Shown here piece after piece: positions 25,645 to 34,251 of a DNA stretch of 36,198 nt. The notes under the pieces are model-generated. The model saw only the letters and a list, made by a program, of their open reading frames with translations, did no database searches and was not told where the DNA came from. The translations under genes were made by a program, and so were the position numbers. This stretch comes from Bacteroidetes bacterium HGW-Bacteroidetes-6 (GTDB lineage: Bacteria; Bacteroidota; Bacteroidia; Bacteroidales; DTU049): contig PHDB01000034.1 of the NCBI GenBank assembly GCA_002842495.1, forward strand, positions 1 to 36,198, written 5' to 3'. Positions within the stretch are counted from its first letter, which is position 1; the number at the start of each line of letters is the position of its first letter.

Positions 25645-27966
25645 ATGCGGACAATTATCATCCTTATTCTTGTGACAATACTACCCTTTTCAGCAGCGAC
25701 GCAAAATTTGTGGCAAAGAGCTAAAATTAGCGGCAATTCGGAATTTCTCAATACAATAGGCACATTAGGTATTCCGGTTGAAGGTGAAATTCGAGTGGGT
25801 GAATATTTAATCAGTGATTTTTCCACCGAACAAATTGAAAAAATGCGACAAGCTGGTTTAACTGTGGAAATATTGATTCCTGATATTCAAACACATTATA
25901 TTAATCAGGTTTTCAACGAAGGCTATCGAAGCAATATCAGCAATTCCTGTTTCGGCACTCACGACTATCCGATTCCTGCGAATTTCAACCATGGAACAAT
26001 GGGTGGATACCTTACTCTTTCGGAAATGTATGCAGAACTCGATCAAATGCACTCGCTTTTCCCTCAGCTAATATCGGGCCGACAGTTGGTCGACACTATT
26101 CACACCAAAGAAGGTCGACAATTATATTATGTGAAGATATCGGACAACCCCGACTCAAATGAGCCCGAACCTCAGGTCATGTTTCTTTCGCTCACCCACG
26201 CTCGTGAGCCTATGGGTATGCAACAATTGATATTTTTCATGTGGTATTTGCTCGAAAACTACACCAGTGATGCTGAAATACAATACCTGATTCAAAATAC
26301 CGAAATATATTTTATTCCATGTGTCAATCCCGACGGATACGAGTACAACCATGCCACAAATCCTAATGGAGGTGGCATGTGGCGCAAAAACCGCAGAGAC
26401 AATGGCGACGGGAGTTTTGGCGTCGATTTGAATAGAAATTATGGATTTCATTGGGGCTACGACGACATTGGATCCTCGCCGCTGGGATCAGATGAAACCT
26501 ACCGCGGAACAGCAGCTTTTTCGGAAGCTGAATCGCAAGCTGTTCGCAATTTCTGCCAAAATCACCAATTCAAACTTATTCAGGATTACCATACTTATTC
26601 AAATGTTGTATTGTATCCGTGGGGCTATATCGATGAGGTAAATCCCGACAGCACACTTTACAATACATATTCGGGCTACATGACTTCCGAAAATGCATTT
26701 GCATATGGAACAGCAAATCAATGTATTGGCTACAATGCAAATGGAGGGTCATTCGACTGGTACTATGGCGATCAGGTAACTAAAAACAAGATAATCGCAT
26801 GGGGCCCCGAAGTTGGTGATCCAGTCGATGGATTTTGGCCAGCTGAATCTCTTATCAATAATATCTGTAAATTGTATATTGCCGAAAATATGTACATGGT
26901 GCGTTTTGCATCGAAATATGCAGCTATTGAATATTCAACAGGCAACTTTGTTTCGGCATTAAATATTCCTTTCACCATCCAACGTCTGGGAATGGACAGC
27001 CCGGCAACCTATACCGTTTCGTTAAATGCCCTCAGCACCAACGTAATGGTTCTGAACAGTCCGAAAACATACAACAATCTGGCTCTATTAGAGACAAGAG
27101 CCGACACATTTGATCTCAGTGTTTACACCAATATTGAAAATGGTGAAGCTCTGGTACTGGAATTGGTGATCGACAATGGATTTTATAGCTATCGAGACAC
27201 TATACTTAAATATTTCGGAACAACCTCTGTTGTTTTTCAAAGCGATGGATCTTCAACTACCGGATGGTCCGGAAGCTGGGGCACAACAAATTCAGCATAT
27301 GTCTCTTCGCCTTCATCGATTACCGATAGCCCTGGCGGAAATTATCCCAATGATGCCAATTCATCTTTTACGCTAAGCAATAATATCGATTTATCGAATG
27401 TCGATTTTGCCGAACTCAGCTTTTATGCAAAATGGGATATCGAAAACGACTACGACTATGTTGCAATCCAAGCTTCATCGGATAATGGAGCCACCTGGCA
27501 AAACTTGTGTGGTCGTCATAGTAGTCGAGGAAGCGCATCGCAAATGCAAGACGAACCTGTTTACGATGGAAAACAAAATTCATGGATTTACGAAACAGTT
27601 GATTTAACTGATTACATAGGCCAACAAATCAAAATTCGCTTTCACCTGGTCAGCGACTCATGGGTTGACGGCGATGGATTTTATTTTGATGACATGGAAA
27701 TTACAACTATGATTTCAACGGGGATAGAACAAACCGATGTCAAGAAAGTAGAAATCTTTCCAAATCCGGCCACCAAAATCATTCATGTAGGCGCCAACAA
27801 TCAATCAATTTGCATAATCACCAACGTTTTTGGGCAAGTTGTGATGCAAGTCTTACCTCAAAATGGAGTTATCGACATTTCAAACCTAAGCGCAGGCATC
27901 TATTTTCTCAACACAACTGTTGAAGGACAAATTGCCAGATCAATGTTTGTGAAAACAGGCGACTAA
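25645..27966 (+). CDS. Secreted M14 zinc carboxypeptidase with T9SS type A sorting domain
   Basis: The 773-residue protein has a signal peptide (MRTIIILILVTILPFSAATQ) and a propeptide-like segment to about residue 110. The M14 domain follows, with zinc ligands in HAREP (His185, Glu188) and YHTYS (His316), substrate-binding KNRR and DLNRNYG near 248-266, and the catalytic glutamate in AWGPEVG (Glu389). It is therefore probably active in removing C-terminal amino acids. Residues about 540-690 resemble a MAM/immune-inhibitor-A-type beta-sandwich (LSFYAKWDIENDYDYVAIQ, DGDGFYFDDMEI). The last about 72 residues (VEIFPNPATKIIHV to the end) are a type A sorting domain. No co-directional partner is adjacent. 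Confidence 0.93.
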   Translation: MRTIIILILVTILPFSAATQNLWQRAKISGNSEFLNTIGTLGIPVEGEIRVGEYLISDFSTEQIEKMRQAGLTVEILIPDIQTHYINQVFNEGYRSNISNSCFGTHDYPIPANFNHGTMGGYLTLSEMYAELDQMHSLFPQLISGRQLVDTIHTKEGRQLYYVKISDNPDSNEPEPQVMFLSLTHAREPMGMQQLIFFMWYLLENYTSDAEIQYLIQNTEIYFIPCVNPDGYEYNHATNPNGGGMWRKNRRDNGDGSFGVDLNRNYGFHWGYDDIGSSPLGSDETYRGTAAFSEAESQAVRNFCQNHQFKLIQDYHTYSNVVLYPWGYIDEVNPDSTLYNTYSGYMTSENAFAYGTANQCIGYNANGGSFDWYYGDQVTKNKIIAWGPEVGDPVDGFWPAESLINNICKLYIAENMYMVRFASKYAAIEYSTGNFVSALNIPFTIQRLGMDSPATYTVSLNALSTNVMVLNSPKTYNNLALLETRADTFDLSVYTNIENGEALVLELVIDNGFYSYRDTILKYFGTTSVVFQSDGSSTTGWSGSWGTTNSAYVSSPSSITDSPGGNYPNDANSSFTLSNNIDLSNVDFAELSFYAKWDIENDYDYVAIQASSDNGATWQNLCGRHSSRGSASQMQDEPVYDGKQNSWIYETVDLTDYIGQQIKIRFHLVSDSWVDGDGFYFDDMEITTMISTGIEQTDVKKVEIFPNPATKIIHVGANNQSICIITNVFGQVVMQVLPQNGVIDISNLSAGIYFLNTTVEGQIARSMFVKTGD

Positions 27967-27984
27967 TTTTCTGGCTTAAGAGGG

Positions 27985-28008
27985 AAAATTTCTATATGCG
28001 GAAATTTT
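27985..28008 (+). terminator. Hairpin after the carboxypeptidase gene, weak terminator candidate
   Basis: AAAATTTC (27985-27992) and GAAATTTT (28001-28008) form a perfect 8-bp AT-rich stem with an 8-nt loop, 18 nt after the stop. No T-run follows, so the call is tentative. Nothing else is recognisable in the 254 bp to the next gene end. Confidence 0.35.
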
Positions 28009-28220
28009 GCAAATATCAACAGATAATACTCCATCCGTTGATTTTGGCGATTGCACGGAACATGATTAACACCAGCAGGTCTTATTCCCTCGAATTGATG
28101 ACTATTTTCTTCACAAACCATCAATTATTTAAAAAAAGGTTGCGTCATGCGGAGTATAATGCAGTCTCCAATTCATGAACCAATAATTTCCAAAATAAAT
28201 TCAGACAGTAACAAAAACAA

Positions 28221-29240
28221 TCAAGCAGGGTTTTTGGGCTGCATAAGTTTAAGGTAGTCTTCGTCGAAAATAACCCAAAACAAAGGTTTGAATCCGCGCA
28301 AAACACCATAATAACTGTCGAAAATATAAATTGATGGATTCACGGCCATTACCGTTTTGCGGAAAGTGAACGGCGCTTTGGTATATTCCCATTTTTCACC
28401 GAATTTCAGGCGTCCGAATTCTTTGGCGGTAACTTCGTTTTTCACCAGCGTTTTCACTTCGTTGTTCTCCTCGTCGTACGAAATAACTGTATCGGTGTAT
28501 CCTTTTAGCTTTTGCAATTCTGCTTCGGGAAGCACATTGAAGAAATAATCGTAAGCAACTATTTTCTTTTCGGTTGCAGCTTTGAGTAATGCATCGAAAT
28601 AGGCAATACGTCCGGCTTCGGAGACATTGCTGAAATACGATTTTGGGTTGGGTTCTATTGCTAGAATGGGGTCGAGTGTATTCTGAATGATGGCATCGGT
28701 AACAATGTTTGATGTAAGCACAACAAACTGAGCATCGCCTGCTGTCGAATCGCAATTCACCCAAAAAAGTGGTTCTGCCCCTACAACAGAACCGTTCGAA
28801 TCGATTTTTTCGATGATTGGCGCAACAGCCATAACCGTTTTAACCAATTGATATGTTTCGGCATTAAATTCCCATTTCTCGCGAAAGCGAATCTTATCGA
28901 TAATTACAGCTTCGTTTTCAATTAACTGATATGCATTGTTCAGACTGCTATCAAGATCCGGATTAAACGATCGGATTATCTGCATTGCATATTCGTTTCC
29001 GGCAGTATTTCCCATCGAATCAACAGCTTTTTTATCGTTCAGTTCATCGAAAAGAAAGCCAATAAACGATTTTCGTTCTTCTGCTCCCAAATTGTTCATC
29101 CAACCATCCATTTTGTCGTAGTTGTTCACTTGAACATCGTATTCTATTCTACTTGTGATAAGTTTGTTCTCGGGCTTTGAACCGCACGAAAACAGTATCA
29201 ATAAAGGAAGAGTTGCTAGAAAAAGTTGAATTTTTTTCAT
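28221..29240 (-). CDS. Lipoprotein with two GldN/PorN-like segments
   Basis: The 339-residue protein has a lipobox (LILFSC, Cys19). Two segments repeat the same pattern: residues 115-163 (IRFREKWEFN, KTVMAVAPII, EPLFWVNCD) and 277-326 (LKFGEKWEYT, KTVMAVNPSI, GFKPLFWVIFDED). The pattern R/K-x3-E-K-W, K-x-V-M-x-V-x-P, then G-x-x-P-L-F-W resembles the core of GldN/PorN, a periplasmic component of the T9SS ring with GldK/PorK. GldN itself has one such segment and is not a lipoprotein. This is therefore a distant, internally duplicated relative, and its function is unknown. It starts 10 nt after the acyl-CoA synthetase gene, so the two are co-transcribed. Confidence 0.65.
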   Translation of the reverse strand: MKKIQLFLATLPLLILFSCGSKPENKLITSRIEYDVQVNNYDKMDGWMNNLGAEERKSFIGFLFDELNDKKAVDSMGNTAGNEYAMQIIRSFNPDLDSSLNNAYQLIENEAVIIDKIRFREKWEFNAETYQLVKTVMAVAPIIEKIDSNGSVVGAEPLFWVNCDSTAGDAQFVVLTSNIVTDAIIQNTLDPILAIEPNPKSYFSNVSEAGRIAYFDALLKAATEKKIVAYDYFFNVLPEAELQKLKGYTDTVISYDEENNEVKTLVKNEVTAKEFGRLKFGEKWEYTKAPFTFRKTVMAVNPSIYIFDSYYGVLRGFKPLFWVIFDEDYLKLMQPKNPA

Positions 29241-29250
29241 ATTTTGGGAA

Positions 29251-31008
29251 TTAAAATAGTTTCTCCATTAAAGAACTGTATTTTTCGGAAATTATTTTGC
29301 GCTTAAGCTTTAACGTTGGAGTCAATTCACCACTTTCGACCGACCACGCATTATGAGTAAGTTCAAATTTCACAATTCGTTCGTGTTCGCCTAATGTAGC
29401 ATTCACTTTTTCAATTTCTTTCGCAACACGTTTTCGGATTACAGGGTTTAGGACGGCTTCGTGATTGCTTGTAAATTGCATGTTTTTGGCTTCGCACCAC
29501 GTTTTAACATGAAAAAAGTTGAGCGATACAATGGCTGCCGGATATTTTTGATTTTCGCCCACCACCATAGCCTGTTCAATAAACGGCGATTCCTTAAGTT
29601 TGTTTTCAATAATCTGCGGAGCAATATATTTCCCCGAAGCCGTTTTGAAAATTTCTTTTTTCCGATCAGTAATTTTTAAATGTCCCCTGCTGGTGATGAC
29701 TCCAATATCGCCGGTTTTAAACCAACCATCCTCAGAAAACATTTGCACGGTATGTTCTTCGTCTTTAAAATAACCTTTCATCACATTGGGGCCCTTGCAT
29801 TGAATTTCACCATCCTCTGCAATTCGAATTTGCGTATTAAATAATGGAGGGCCAACTGTTCCAAATTCGATTGCACCCGGCGCAAAATTATTCACAGCAA
29901 TCACAGGACTTGTTTCCGTAAGGCCATAACCTTCGAGCACGCTAAAACCGGCAGCCCAGAAAATTCGCGCAAGTCGCTCTTGTAAAGCTGCTCCACCACT
30001 TACAATAATCTGAAGATTCCCTCCCAGCGCATCTTGCCATTTTTTAAACACAAATTTACGCACAATCCAAAGCTGAAAATTGTACCAGAGATTGTTCCCT
30101 TCTATTTCATAGCGATAACCCAAATTGATTGCCCAATAAAAGAACATGCGTTTTATTCCCCGAAGCTTCCGCCCGGTTGCCATAATTTTATCGTGGATAC
30201 TTTCAAGTAAACGCGGAACCGTACATATGATAAAAGGCTTTGTTTCGCGAATGGCATCGGATATAGTTGCAATATTTTCCACATAATATATGGTATAGCC
30301 GTTGTACTGGTACATGTAATTCAACATTCGTTCATAAACATGACACAATGGCAAAAAACTTAGCGCAACCAGGCTCGGATCCTGCGGAGGAATAGTAAAC
30401 GATGCCTCTACATTGCTCAGAATATTTTTATGTGTAAGCATTACACCCTTTGGAGTGCCTGTTGTTCCACTGGTATAAATAATGGTAACTACATCCTCGG
30501 GAGTTATTCCATCTTTGAGCGTTTTCAATAATTCAGCCTGCTGATTCTTACTACCCAAATCGATGAGTTCGTCCATATGCTCAACACCATGCAAATTTCG
30601 GAAAGTATATAATTTTTGTATTCCGGGACATTGAGGCAAAACCTCTTTTATTCTGGAATACAATTCTTCGCCCGATACAAAAACTATTTTTGCTTCGGAA
30701 TGATTGAATATAAACCGATAATCATCGGTACTTATATTTGGATAAACCGGAACATGAATAGCACCACACATCATGATTCCCATATCGAGAAAATTCCATT
30801 CCGGACGATTGTTGGTAATTGAAATGATGGTATCGCCGGGTTTTATACCCAAGTGCATCAGTCCGTAACTGATGTTATGGGCAGATTCGATGTAATCGTT
30901 GACACTAAATCGCTGCCACAAACCATCCACTTTCCCGCCGAAAAGTACAGGCTTATTGAATTTGCTTTCGAACCGATCAAGAAGATCAAACAGTCGGGTT
31001 AATTCCAT
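29251..31008 (-). CDS. Long-chain acyl-CoA synthetase (AMP-forming, FAA1/FadD15 type)
   Basis: The enzyme activates fatty acids to acyl-CoA through acyl-AMP. The 585-residue protein has the AMP-binding loop IIYTSGTTGTPKG (176-188), the A5 motif GYGLTETSP (360-368), DGWFKTGD with the ribose-binding Asp434, and the hinge/A8 region DRKKEIFKTASGKYIAPQ. The catalytic-lysine region at the C-terminus is ELTPTLKLKRK. Length and motifs fit the long-chain type common in Bacteroidota. Its -7 element is at 31028-31035, and a GldN-like lipoprotein gene follows in the same transcript. Confidence 0.93.
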   Translation of the reverse strand: MELTRLFDLLDRFESKFNKPVLFGGKVDGLWQRFSVNDYIESAHNISYGLMHLGIKPGDTIISITNNRPEWNFLDMGIMMCGAIHVPVYPNISTDDYRFIFNHSEAKIVFVSGEELYSRIKEVLPQCPGIQKLYTFRNLHGVEHMDELIDLGSKNQQAELLKTLKDGITPEDVVTIIYTSGTTGTPKGVMLTHKNILSNVEASFTIPPQDPSLVALSFLPLCHVYERMLNYMYQYNGYTIYYVENIATISDAIRETKPFIICTVPRLLESIHDKIMATGRKLRGIKRMFFYWAINLGYRYEIEGNNLWYNFQLWIVRKFVFKKWQDALGGNLQIIVSGGAALQERLARIFWAAGFSVLEGYGLTETSPVIAVNNFAPGAIEFGTVGPPLFNTQIRIAEDGEIQCKGPNVMKGYFKDEEHTVQMFSEDGWFKTGDIGVITSRGHLKITDRKKEIFKTASGKYIAPQIIENKLKESPFIEQAMVVGENQKYPAAIVSLNFFHVKTWCEAKNMQFTSNHEAVLNPVIRKRVAKEIEKVNATLGEHERIVKFELTHNAWSVESGELTPTLKLKRKIISEKYSSLMEKLF

Positions 31009-31027
31009 ATTACATAATTGTAAGTTC

Positions 31028-31035
31028 CAAAAATA
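31028..31035 (-). promoter_or_regulatory. -7 element of the acyl-CoA synthetase operon
   Basis: TATTTTTG on the minus strand matches TAnnTTTG and gives a leader of about 16 nt before ATG 31008. It lies just past the cyd terminator. No TTG at -33 spacing is seen. Confidence 0.45.
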
Positions 31036-31080
31036 ATGAAATTTCTGAGAATTGGAATTTTCAAAGCCCCCTCAAATAAC

Positions 31081-31106
31081 AAAAAAGAAGCCCTTTCGGG
31101 CTTCTT
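31081..31106 (-). terminator. Rho-independent terminator of the cytochrome bd operon
   Basis: AAGAAGCCC (31085-31093) and GGGCTTCTT (31098-31106) form a perfect 9-bp GC-rich stem with a 4-nt loop. On the minus strand it runs into TTTTTTG. It lies 14 nt after the stop of the small CydX-like ORF, which places that ORF inside the operon. Confidence 0.92.
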
Positions 31107-31119
31107 CAGAATTTTTCAT

Positions 31120-31233
31120 TTACTCTCCTTCAATCCTGGCTTCGTACTTTTTCAGCAAAAACCGAATGGTCTGATACGAAACTACAATCAAAACAGGCCA
31201 GGTGAGTATCCACAATATTTCATTCCAATACAT
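31120..31233 (-). CDS. CydX-like 37-residue membrane protein of the cytochrome bd operon
   Basis: Between cydB and the terminator there is an ORF of 37 codons plus stop that is easily missed. It begins MYWNEILWILTWPVLIVVSY, a single membrane helix with an N-terminal aromatic cluster, and continues with a charged, basic-then-acidic tail ending EARIEGE. E. coli CydX is also 37 residues, with one helix and a polar tail, and stabilises the haem b595/d site of CydAB. The ORF follows the cydB stop by 16 nt and ends 14 nt before the terminator. Sequence identity to known CydX is low by eye, so the call rests on position, size and topology. Confidence 0.75.
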   Translation of the reverse strand: MYWNEILWILTWPVLIVVSYQTIRFLLKKYEARIEGE

Positions 31234-31249
31234 AATCTGTTGTTTTTAA

Positions 31250-32275
31250 TTAATAAACGTGAGTATCGCTTTCCATCTCGTCTTTGTCTATTTTTTTGTT
31301 ATTGATGGCTCTCCAGGCATAAATCATGTAGGCCGCAACAAAAGGAACCAGCAACGAAACATAACTCATAGCAGTAAGGGTGAAATGGCTCGACGACGCT
31401 GTGCGTATTGTCAATCCGCTTTGCATATCGGCAAGTGAAGGATAAAACACGGTATTGTTGTAGCCCAAATTAAAAAACAACGACAACACGGTCAAAAAAA
31501 CGCCAATTCCTACAGGCCAGATTGCACGGTCATTACATTTTGTAAAGCAAAATATTCCGCGATACAATCCCAGCAAAACCATCAGTACTCCAAGTAAAAA
31601 CAAAATTCCCACAACAGGAGCTTCAATCATATTGAAAAAGTACTTGTTTGGTTCGGTAAATATTTCGCCGGTGATGGAATTGTATGCGTATCCATCGCCC
31701 AACCAAATGGCAAACATGAATGCCAGAAAAAACACAGCAACACCTAATGCAAGATTTACCGGATTAGCAAATGCCTCGAGTCCATGGTACGAATTGGCCC
31801 AGCTTGTAAAATTCATTTCGTTGTGAATAAAATTTCCGCCAGTAAACATGGTTGCAACAGCAACTCCAAGCGAAACAGTGCCAATGAGTCCATTCAGGAA
31901 CAAAAACCACTCAAAAGTTTTCTTTCCCAACACATTCGATTGTTTATTTCGGTATTCGTAGCTTACTGCCTGAATAATAAATGTGGATAAAACAAGCATC
32001 CACAACCAGTAAGCTCCCCCAAAGCTGGTGCTGTAGAACAACGGAAACGATGCAAAAAACGCGCCTCCGAAAGTTACAAGAGTAGTAAATGTAAATTCCC
32101 ATTTGCGGCCTAAAGAATTCACCAGCATAGTGCGTTCCATTTCGCTTTTCCCAATCGAATACAAAAGGCTTTGACCGCCTTGAACAAAAAGCAGAAAAAC
32201 AAGAGCTGCTCCGAGCACCGATACCAGCAACCACCAGTATTGTTGCAATGTAAATAAAGTCATGGTTTCAAACAT
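31250..32275 (-). CDS. cydB: Cytochrome bd ubiquinol oxidase subunit II
   Basis: This is the membrane subunit that pairs with CydA in the terminal quinol oxidase, which reduces oxygen to water. The 341-residue protein has about eight to nine membrane helices. It has family-typical segments, including the N-terminal QYWWLLVSVLGAALVFLLFVQGGQSLL and, near the middle, the WLGDGYAYNS region, with a short charged C-terminal tail. It starts 2 nt after the cydA stop. The end of cydA contains GGAGGG about 8 nt before this ATG, a partial Shine-Dalgarno match, consistent with translational coupling. Confidence 0.95.
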   Translation of the reverse strand: MFETMTLFTLQQYWWLLVSVLGAALVFLLFVQGGQSLLYSIGKSEMERTMLVNSLGRKWEFTFTTLVTFGGAFFASFPLFYSTSFGGAYWLWMLVLSTFIIQAVSYEYRNKQSNVLGKKTFEWFLFLNGLIGTVSLGVAVATMFTGGNFIHNEMNFTSWANSYHGLEAFANPVNLALGVAVFFLAFMFAIWLGDGYAYNSITGEIFTEPNKYFFNMIEAPVVGILFLLGVLMVLLGLYRGIFCFTKCNDRAIWPVGIGVFLTVLSLFFNLGYNNTVFYPSLADMQSGLTIRTASSSHFTLTAMSYVSLLVPFVAAYMIYAWRAINNKKIDKDEMESDTHVY

Positions 32276-32277
32276 GG

Positions 32278-33846
32278 TTATTTCCCTCCATCTTTAGGTC
32301 CGTTTTTTATAGCTTTCAGCATAATTGAAATCTCCGCAATCAGCAATGCTGTGAAAATTATGGCAAACAATACAAATGTGAGTTGTACTGCCGAAGCATC
32401 TATCTGCGAAACAGCTGCCACAGTTGGCATCAAATCCTGAATTACCCAAGGCTGACGTCCAACTTCTGCAACAATCCATCCTGCCTGCGATGCAATAAAA
32501 GCTAGTGGCATGGTGAATAAGGCGATCCGCAGCCACATTTTTCTCCGATCGATACTATTTTTCACCGTAAACATCAACATCATAAAAAAGAAAAAGATAA
32601 AGAAAAAGCCTAATGCTACCATAATGTGAAAGCTATAAAAGGTCATAGGAACATTGGGAATAATATCTTCCGGATTATTGAGATATCCATATCCAAAATA
32701 ACGGAAATACTTCTCGTAAAACTCCTGACCTTGAGGTGTTGAACGATCGAACAGCAATGCTATTTCGGCCGTCAACACAGTATCGCCATTCTCTTTTGCA
32801 ACTTTGTATTCGTGTAAAGTTTCAATGGCAATACGTCCACGTGCAATTTTTTCCTCCGCAGAAATCAGTTGCTGCTCCTCGTTGCCGTAAACCAAATCGT
32901 TAATACCGGGCACAAATGCATCTGTATTTCTATATCCTAAAAACGACAATAATTTCGGAATCTCAAGTTTGAATAGAGTAGCTTCTTTATCGTCGCCGGC
33001 TTCTTTGTCCGGATTGAGTACTCCTAGCACAATAAGCCCCGCTCCGCTTTGTCCATCGTACAAACCTTCCATCGCAGCAAGTTTCATGGGTTGTTTTTGA
33101 GCAACCTGATAAGCCGATCCATCACCAGTTAATGCAAGAAAAATTGAAGTAATAAGGCCAAAAGTAGCTGCAATCAAAATACTTTTTTTGGCAAAAACCA
33201 CTTCGCGCTTTTTAAGCAAAAACCACGAGCTCACTCCAATAATAAAAATAGCCGAAATCACATAGCCACTCGAAATAGTGTGCAAAAACTTGTTTACAGC
33301 AACCGGGCTAAAAAGCACTTGCCAGAAGCTAATCATCTCGTTACGTGCTGTTTCCGGATTAAACACCGTTCCTGTAGGAAACTGCATCCAGCCATTGGCT
33401 ACCAAAATCCACAAAGCCGACAAATTTGCTCCGATTGCCACCAACCATGTTGATGTTAAATGAAACTTTTTACTTACTTTGTTCCAGCCAAAAAACATAA
33501 CTGCGATAAATGTGCTCTCCATAAAAAAAGCCATAATACCCTCAATTGCAAGTGGGGCCCCAAATATGTCGCCTACAAACCAACTGTAATTGCTCCAGTT
33601 GGTTCCAAACTCAAATTCGAGAATAATTCCAGTTGCAACGCCAATGGCAAAGTTGATTCCGAACAGTTTTGCCCAGAATTTTGTCATTTTCTTCCATTCC
33701 TCTTTACCGGTACGCACGTATATGGTTTCCATAATGGCAATCATAAACGACATTCCAAGCGTCAAGGGAACGAAAATCCAATGATACATGGCCGTAAGAG
33801 CAAATTGAGCTCTCGACCAATCGACCAGTGCAGATAATTGATCCAT
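32278..33846 (-). CDS. cydA: Cytochrome bd ubiquinol oxidase subunit I
   Basis: The 522-residue protein carries the haem and quinol sites of cytochrome bd. With an offset of three from E. coli, the key residues are present: His22 (haem d ligand, E. coli 19), Glu102 and Glu110 in APLAIEGIMAFFMEST (99 and 107), His189 in NKFLHTISSGY (186), and Lys255 and Glu260 in the quinol loop (252 and 257). Met409 in SFHIMV corresponds to Met393, a haem b558 ligand. The overall length equals the E. coli protein, so it is of the long Q-loop type. High-affinity respiration under low oxygen is the expected role. It starts 3 nt after the DUF4492 gene. Confidence 0.97.
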   Translation of the reverse strand: MDQLSALVDWSRAQFALTAMYHWIFVPLTLGMSFMIAIMETIYVRTGKEEWKKMTKFWAKLFGINFAIGVATGIILEFEFGTNWSNYSWFVGDIFGAPLAIEGIMAFFMESTFIAVMFFGWNKVSKKFHLTSTWLVAIGANLSALWILVANGWMQFPTGTVFNPETARNEMISFWQVLFSPVAVNKFLHTISSGYVISAIFIIGVSSWFLLKKREVVFAKKSILIAATFGLITSIFLALTGDGSAYQVAQKQPMKLAAMEGLYDGQSGAGLIVLGVLNPDKEAGDDKEATLFKLEIPKLLSFLGYRNTDAFVPGINDLVYGNEEQQLISAEEKIARGRIAIETLHEYKVAKENGDTVLTAEIALLFDRSTPQGQEFYEKYFRYFGYGYLNNPEDIIPNVPMTFYSFHIMVALGFFFIFFFFMMLMFTVKNSIDRRKMWLRIALFTMPLAFIASQAGWIVAEVGRQPWVIQDLMPTVAAVSQIDASAVQLTFVLFAIIFTALLIAEISIMLKAIKNGPKDGGK

Positions 33847-33849
33847 AGA

Positions 33850-34074
33850 TTATCGGGTTTTGGTTAGTTGTTCCAATACATGATGGCTTCTTTCCTCATC
33901 GTTATTGTAGTTTTTCTGCAACAAGTTTGGGAAAAACAAGATTTTCATAATCACAAAAATTGCAATACCTTTTATTAATATAATCAACCACATCTTTCTC
34001 CCCCACGATGGCATATGTCGAAATCCTTCAACATAGAATCTGAATGCTTTTTGTATTGGTTGGAAAATATTCAT
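33850..34074 (-). CDS. DUF4492-type small membrane protein, first gene of the cyd operon
   Basis: The 74-residue protein from ATG 34074 (MNIFQPIQKAFRFYVEGFRH) has an amphipathic N-terminus. The KAFRFYVEGFR element and a single membrane helix (MWLIILIKGIAIFVIMKILFF) follow, then PNLL. This is the DUF4492 pattern, which in Bacteroidota is found next to cydA. The frame is open for 40 more codons upstream, with hydrophobic sequence, but the full promoter at 34091-34122 lies inside that extension, so the short start is preferred. A role in oxidase assembly or stability is inferred only from context. Confidence 0.8.
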   Translation of the reverse strand: MNIFQPIQKAFRFYVEGFRHMPSWGRKMWLIILIKGIAIFVIMKILFFPNLLQKNYNNDEERSHHVLEQLTKTR

Positions 34075-34090
34075 CTCTTGAAAATTTGTG

Positions 34091-34122
34091 TAAAGATACA
34101 AAAAAATAAATACATAAATCAA
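34091..34122 (-). promoter_or_regulatory. Promoter of the cytochrome bd operon
   Basis: On the minus strand TTG (34120-34122) is followed after 21 nt by TATCTTTA (34091-34098), one mismatch from TAnnTTTG. The predicted leader before ATG 34074 is about 13 nt. I see no obvious FNR/CRP-type palindrome nearby. Confidence 0.6.
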
Positions 34123-34197
34123 TACCGAAATAATGGTTACTATTTCCAAAAAAATAACAACCACAAAGATAATGTGGAAAAAGTCAAATTCCAACTT

Positions 34198-34231
34198 AAA
34201 AAAAAATCCCGACCATAACCGATCGGGATTT
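34198..34231 (-). terminator. Rho-independent terminator after lemA
   Basis: AAATCCCGA (34204-34212) and TCGGGATTT (34223-34231) form a perfect 9-bp stem with a 10-nt loop. On the minus strand it is followed by a run of nine T residues, 20 nt after the lemA stop. It separates htpG-lemA from the cyd promoter. Confidence 0.92.
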
Positions 34232-34251
34232 GAATAATAAGCAAAGTCTGA

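Noticed and set aside
27996..28178. 60-codon open frame after the carboxypeptidase gene
   Set aside because: It overlaps the hairpin region and has no signal peptide, domain or promoter; probably chance.
34075..34194. Forty-residue hydrophobic extension of the DUF4492 protein
   Set aside because: It contains the cyd promoter elements, and the DUF4492 pattern starts after the internal ATG.
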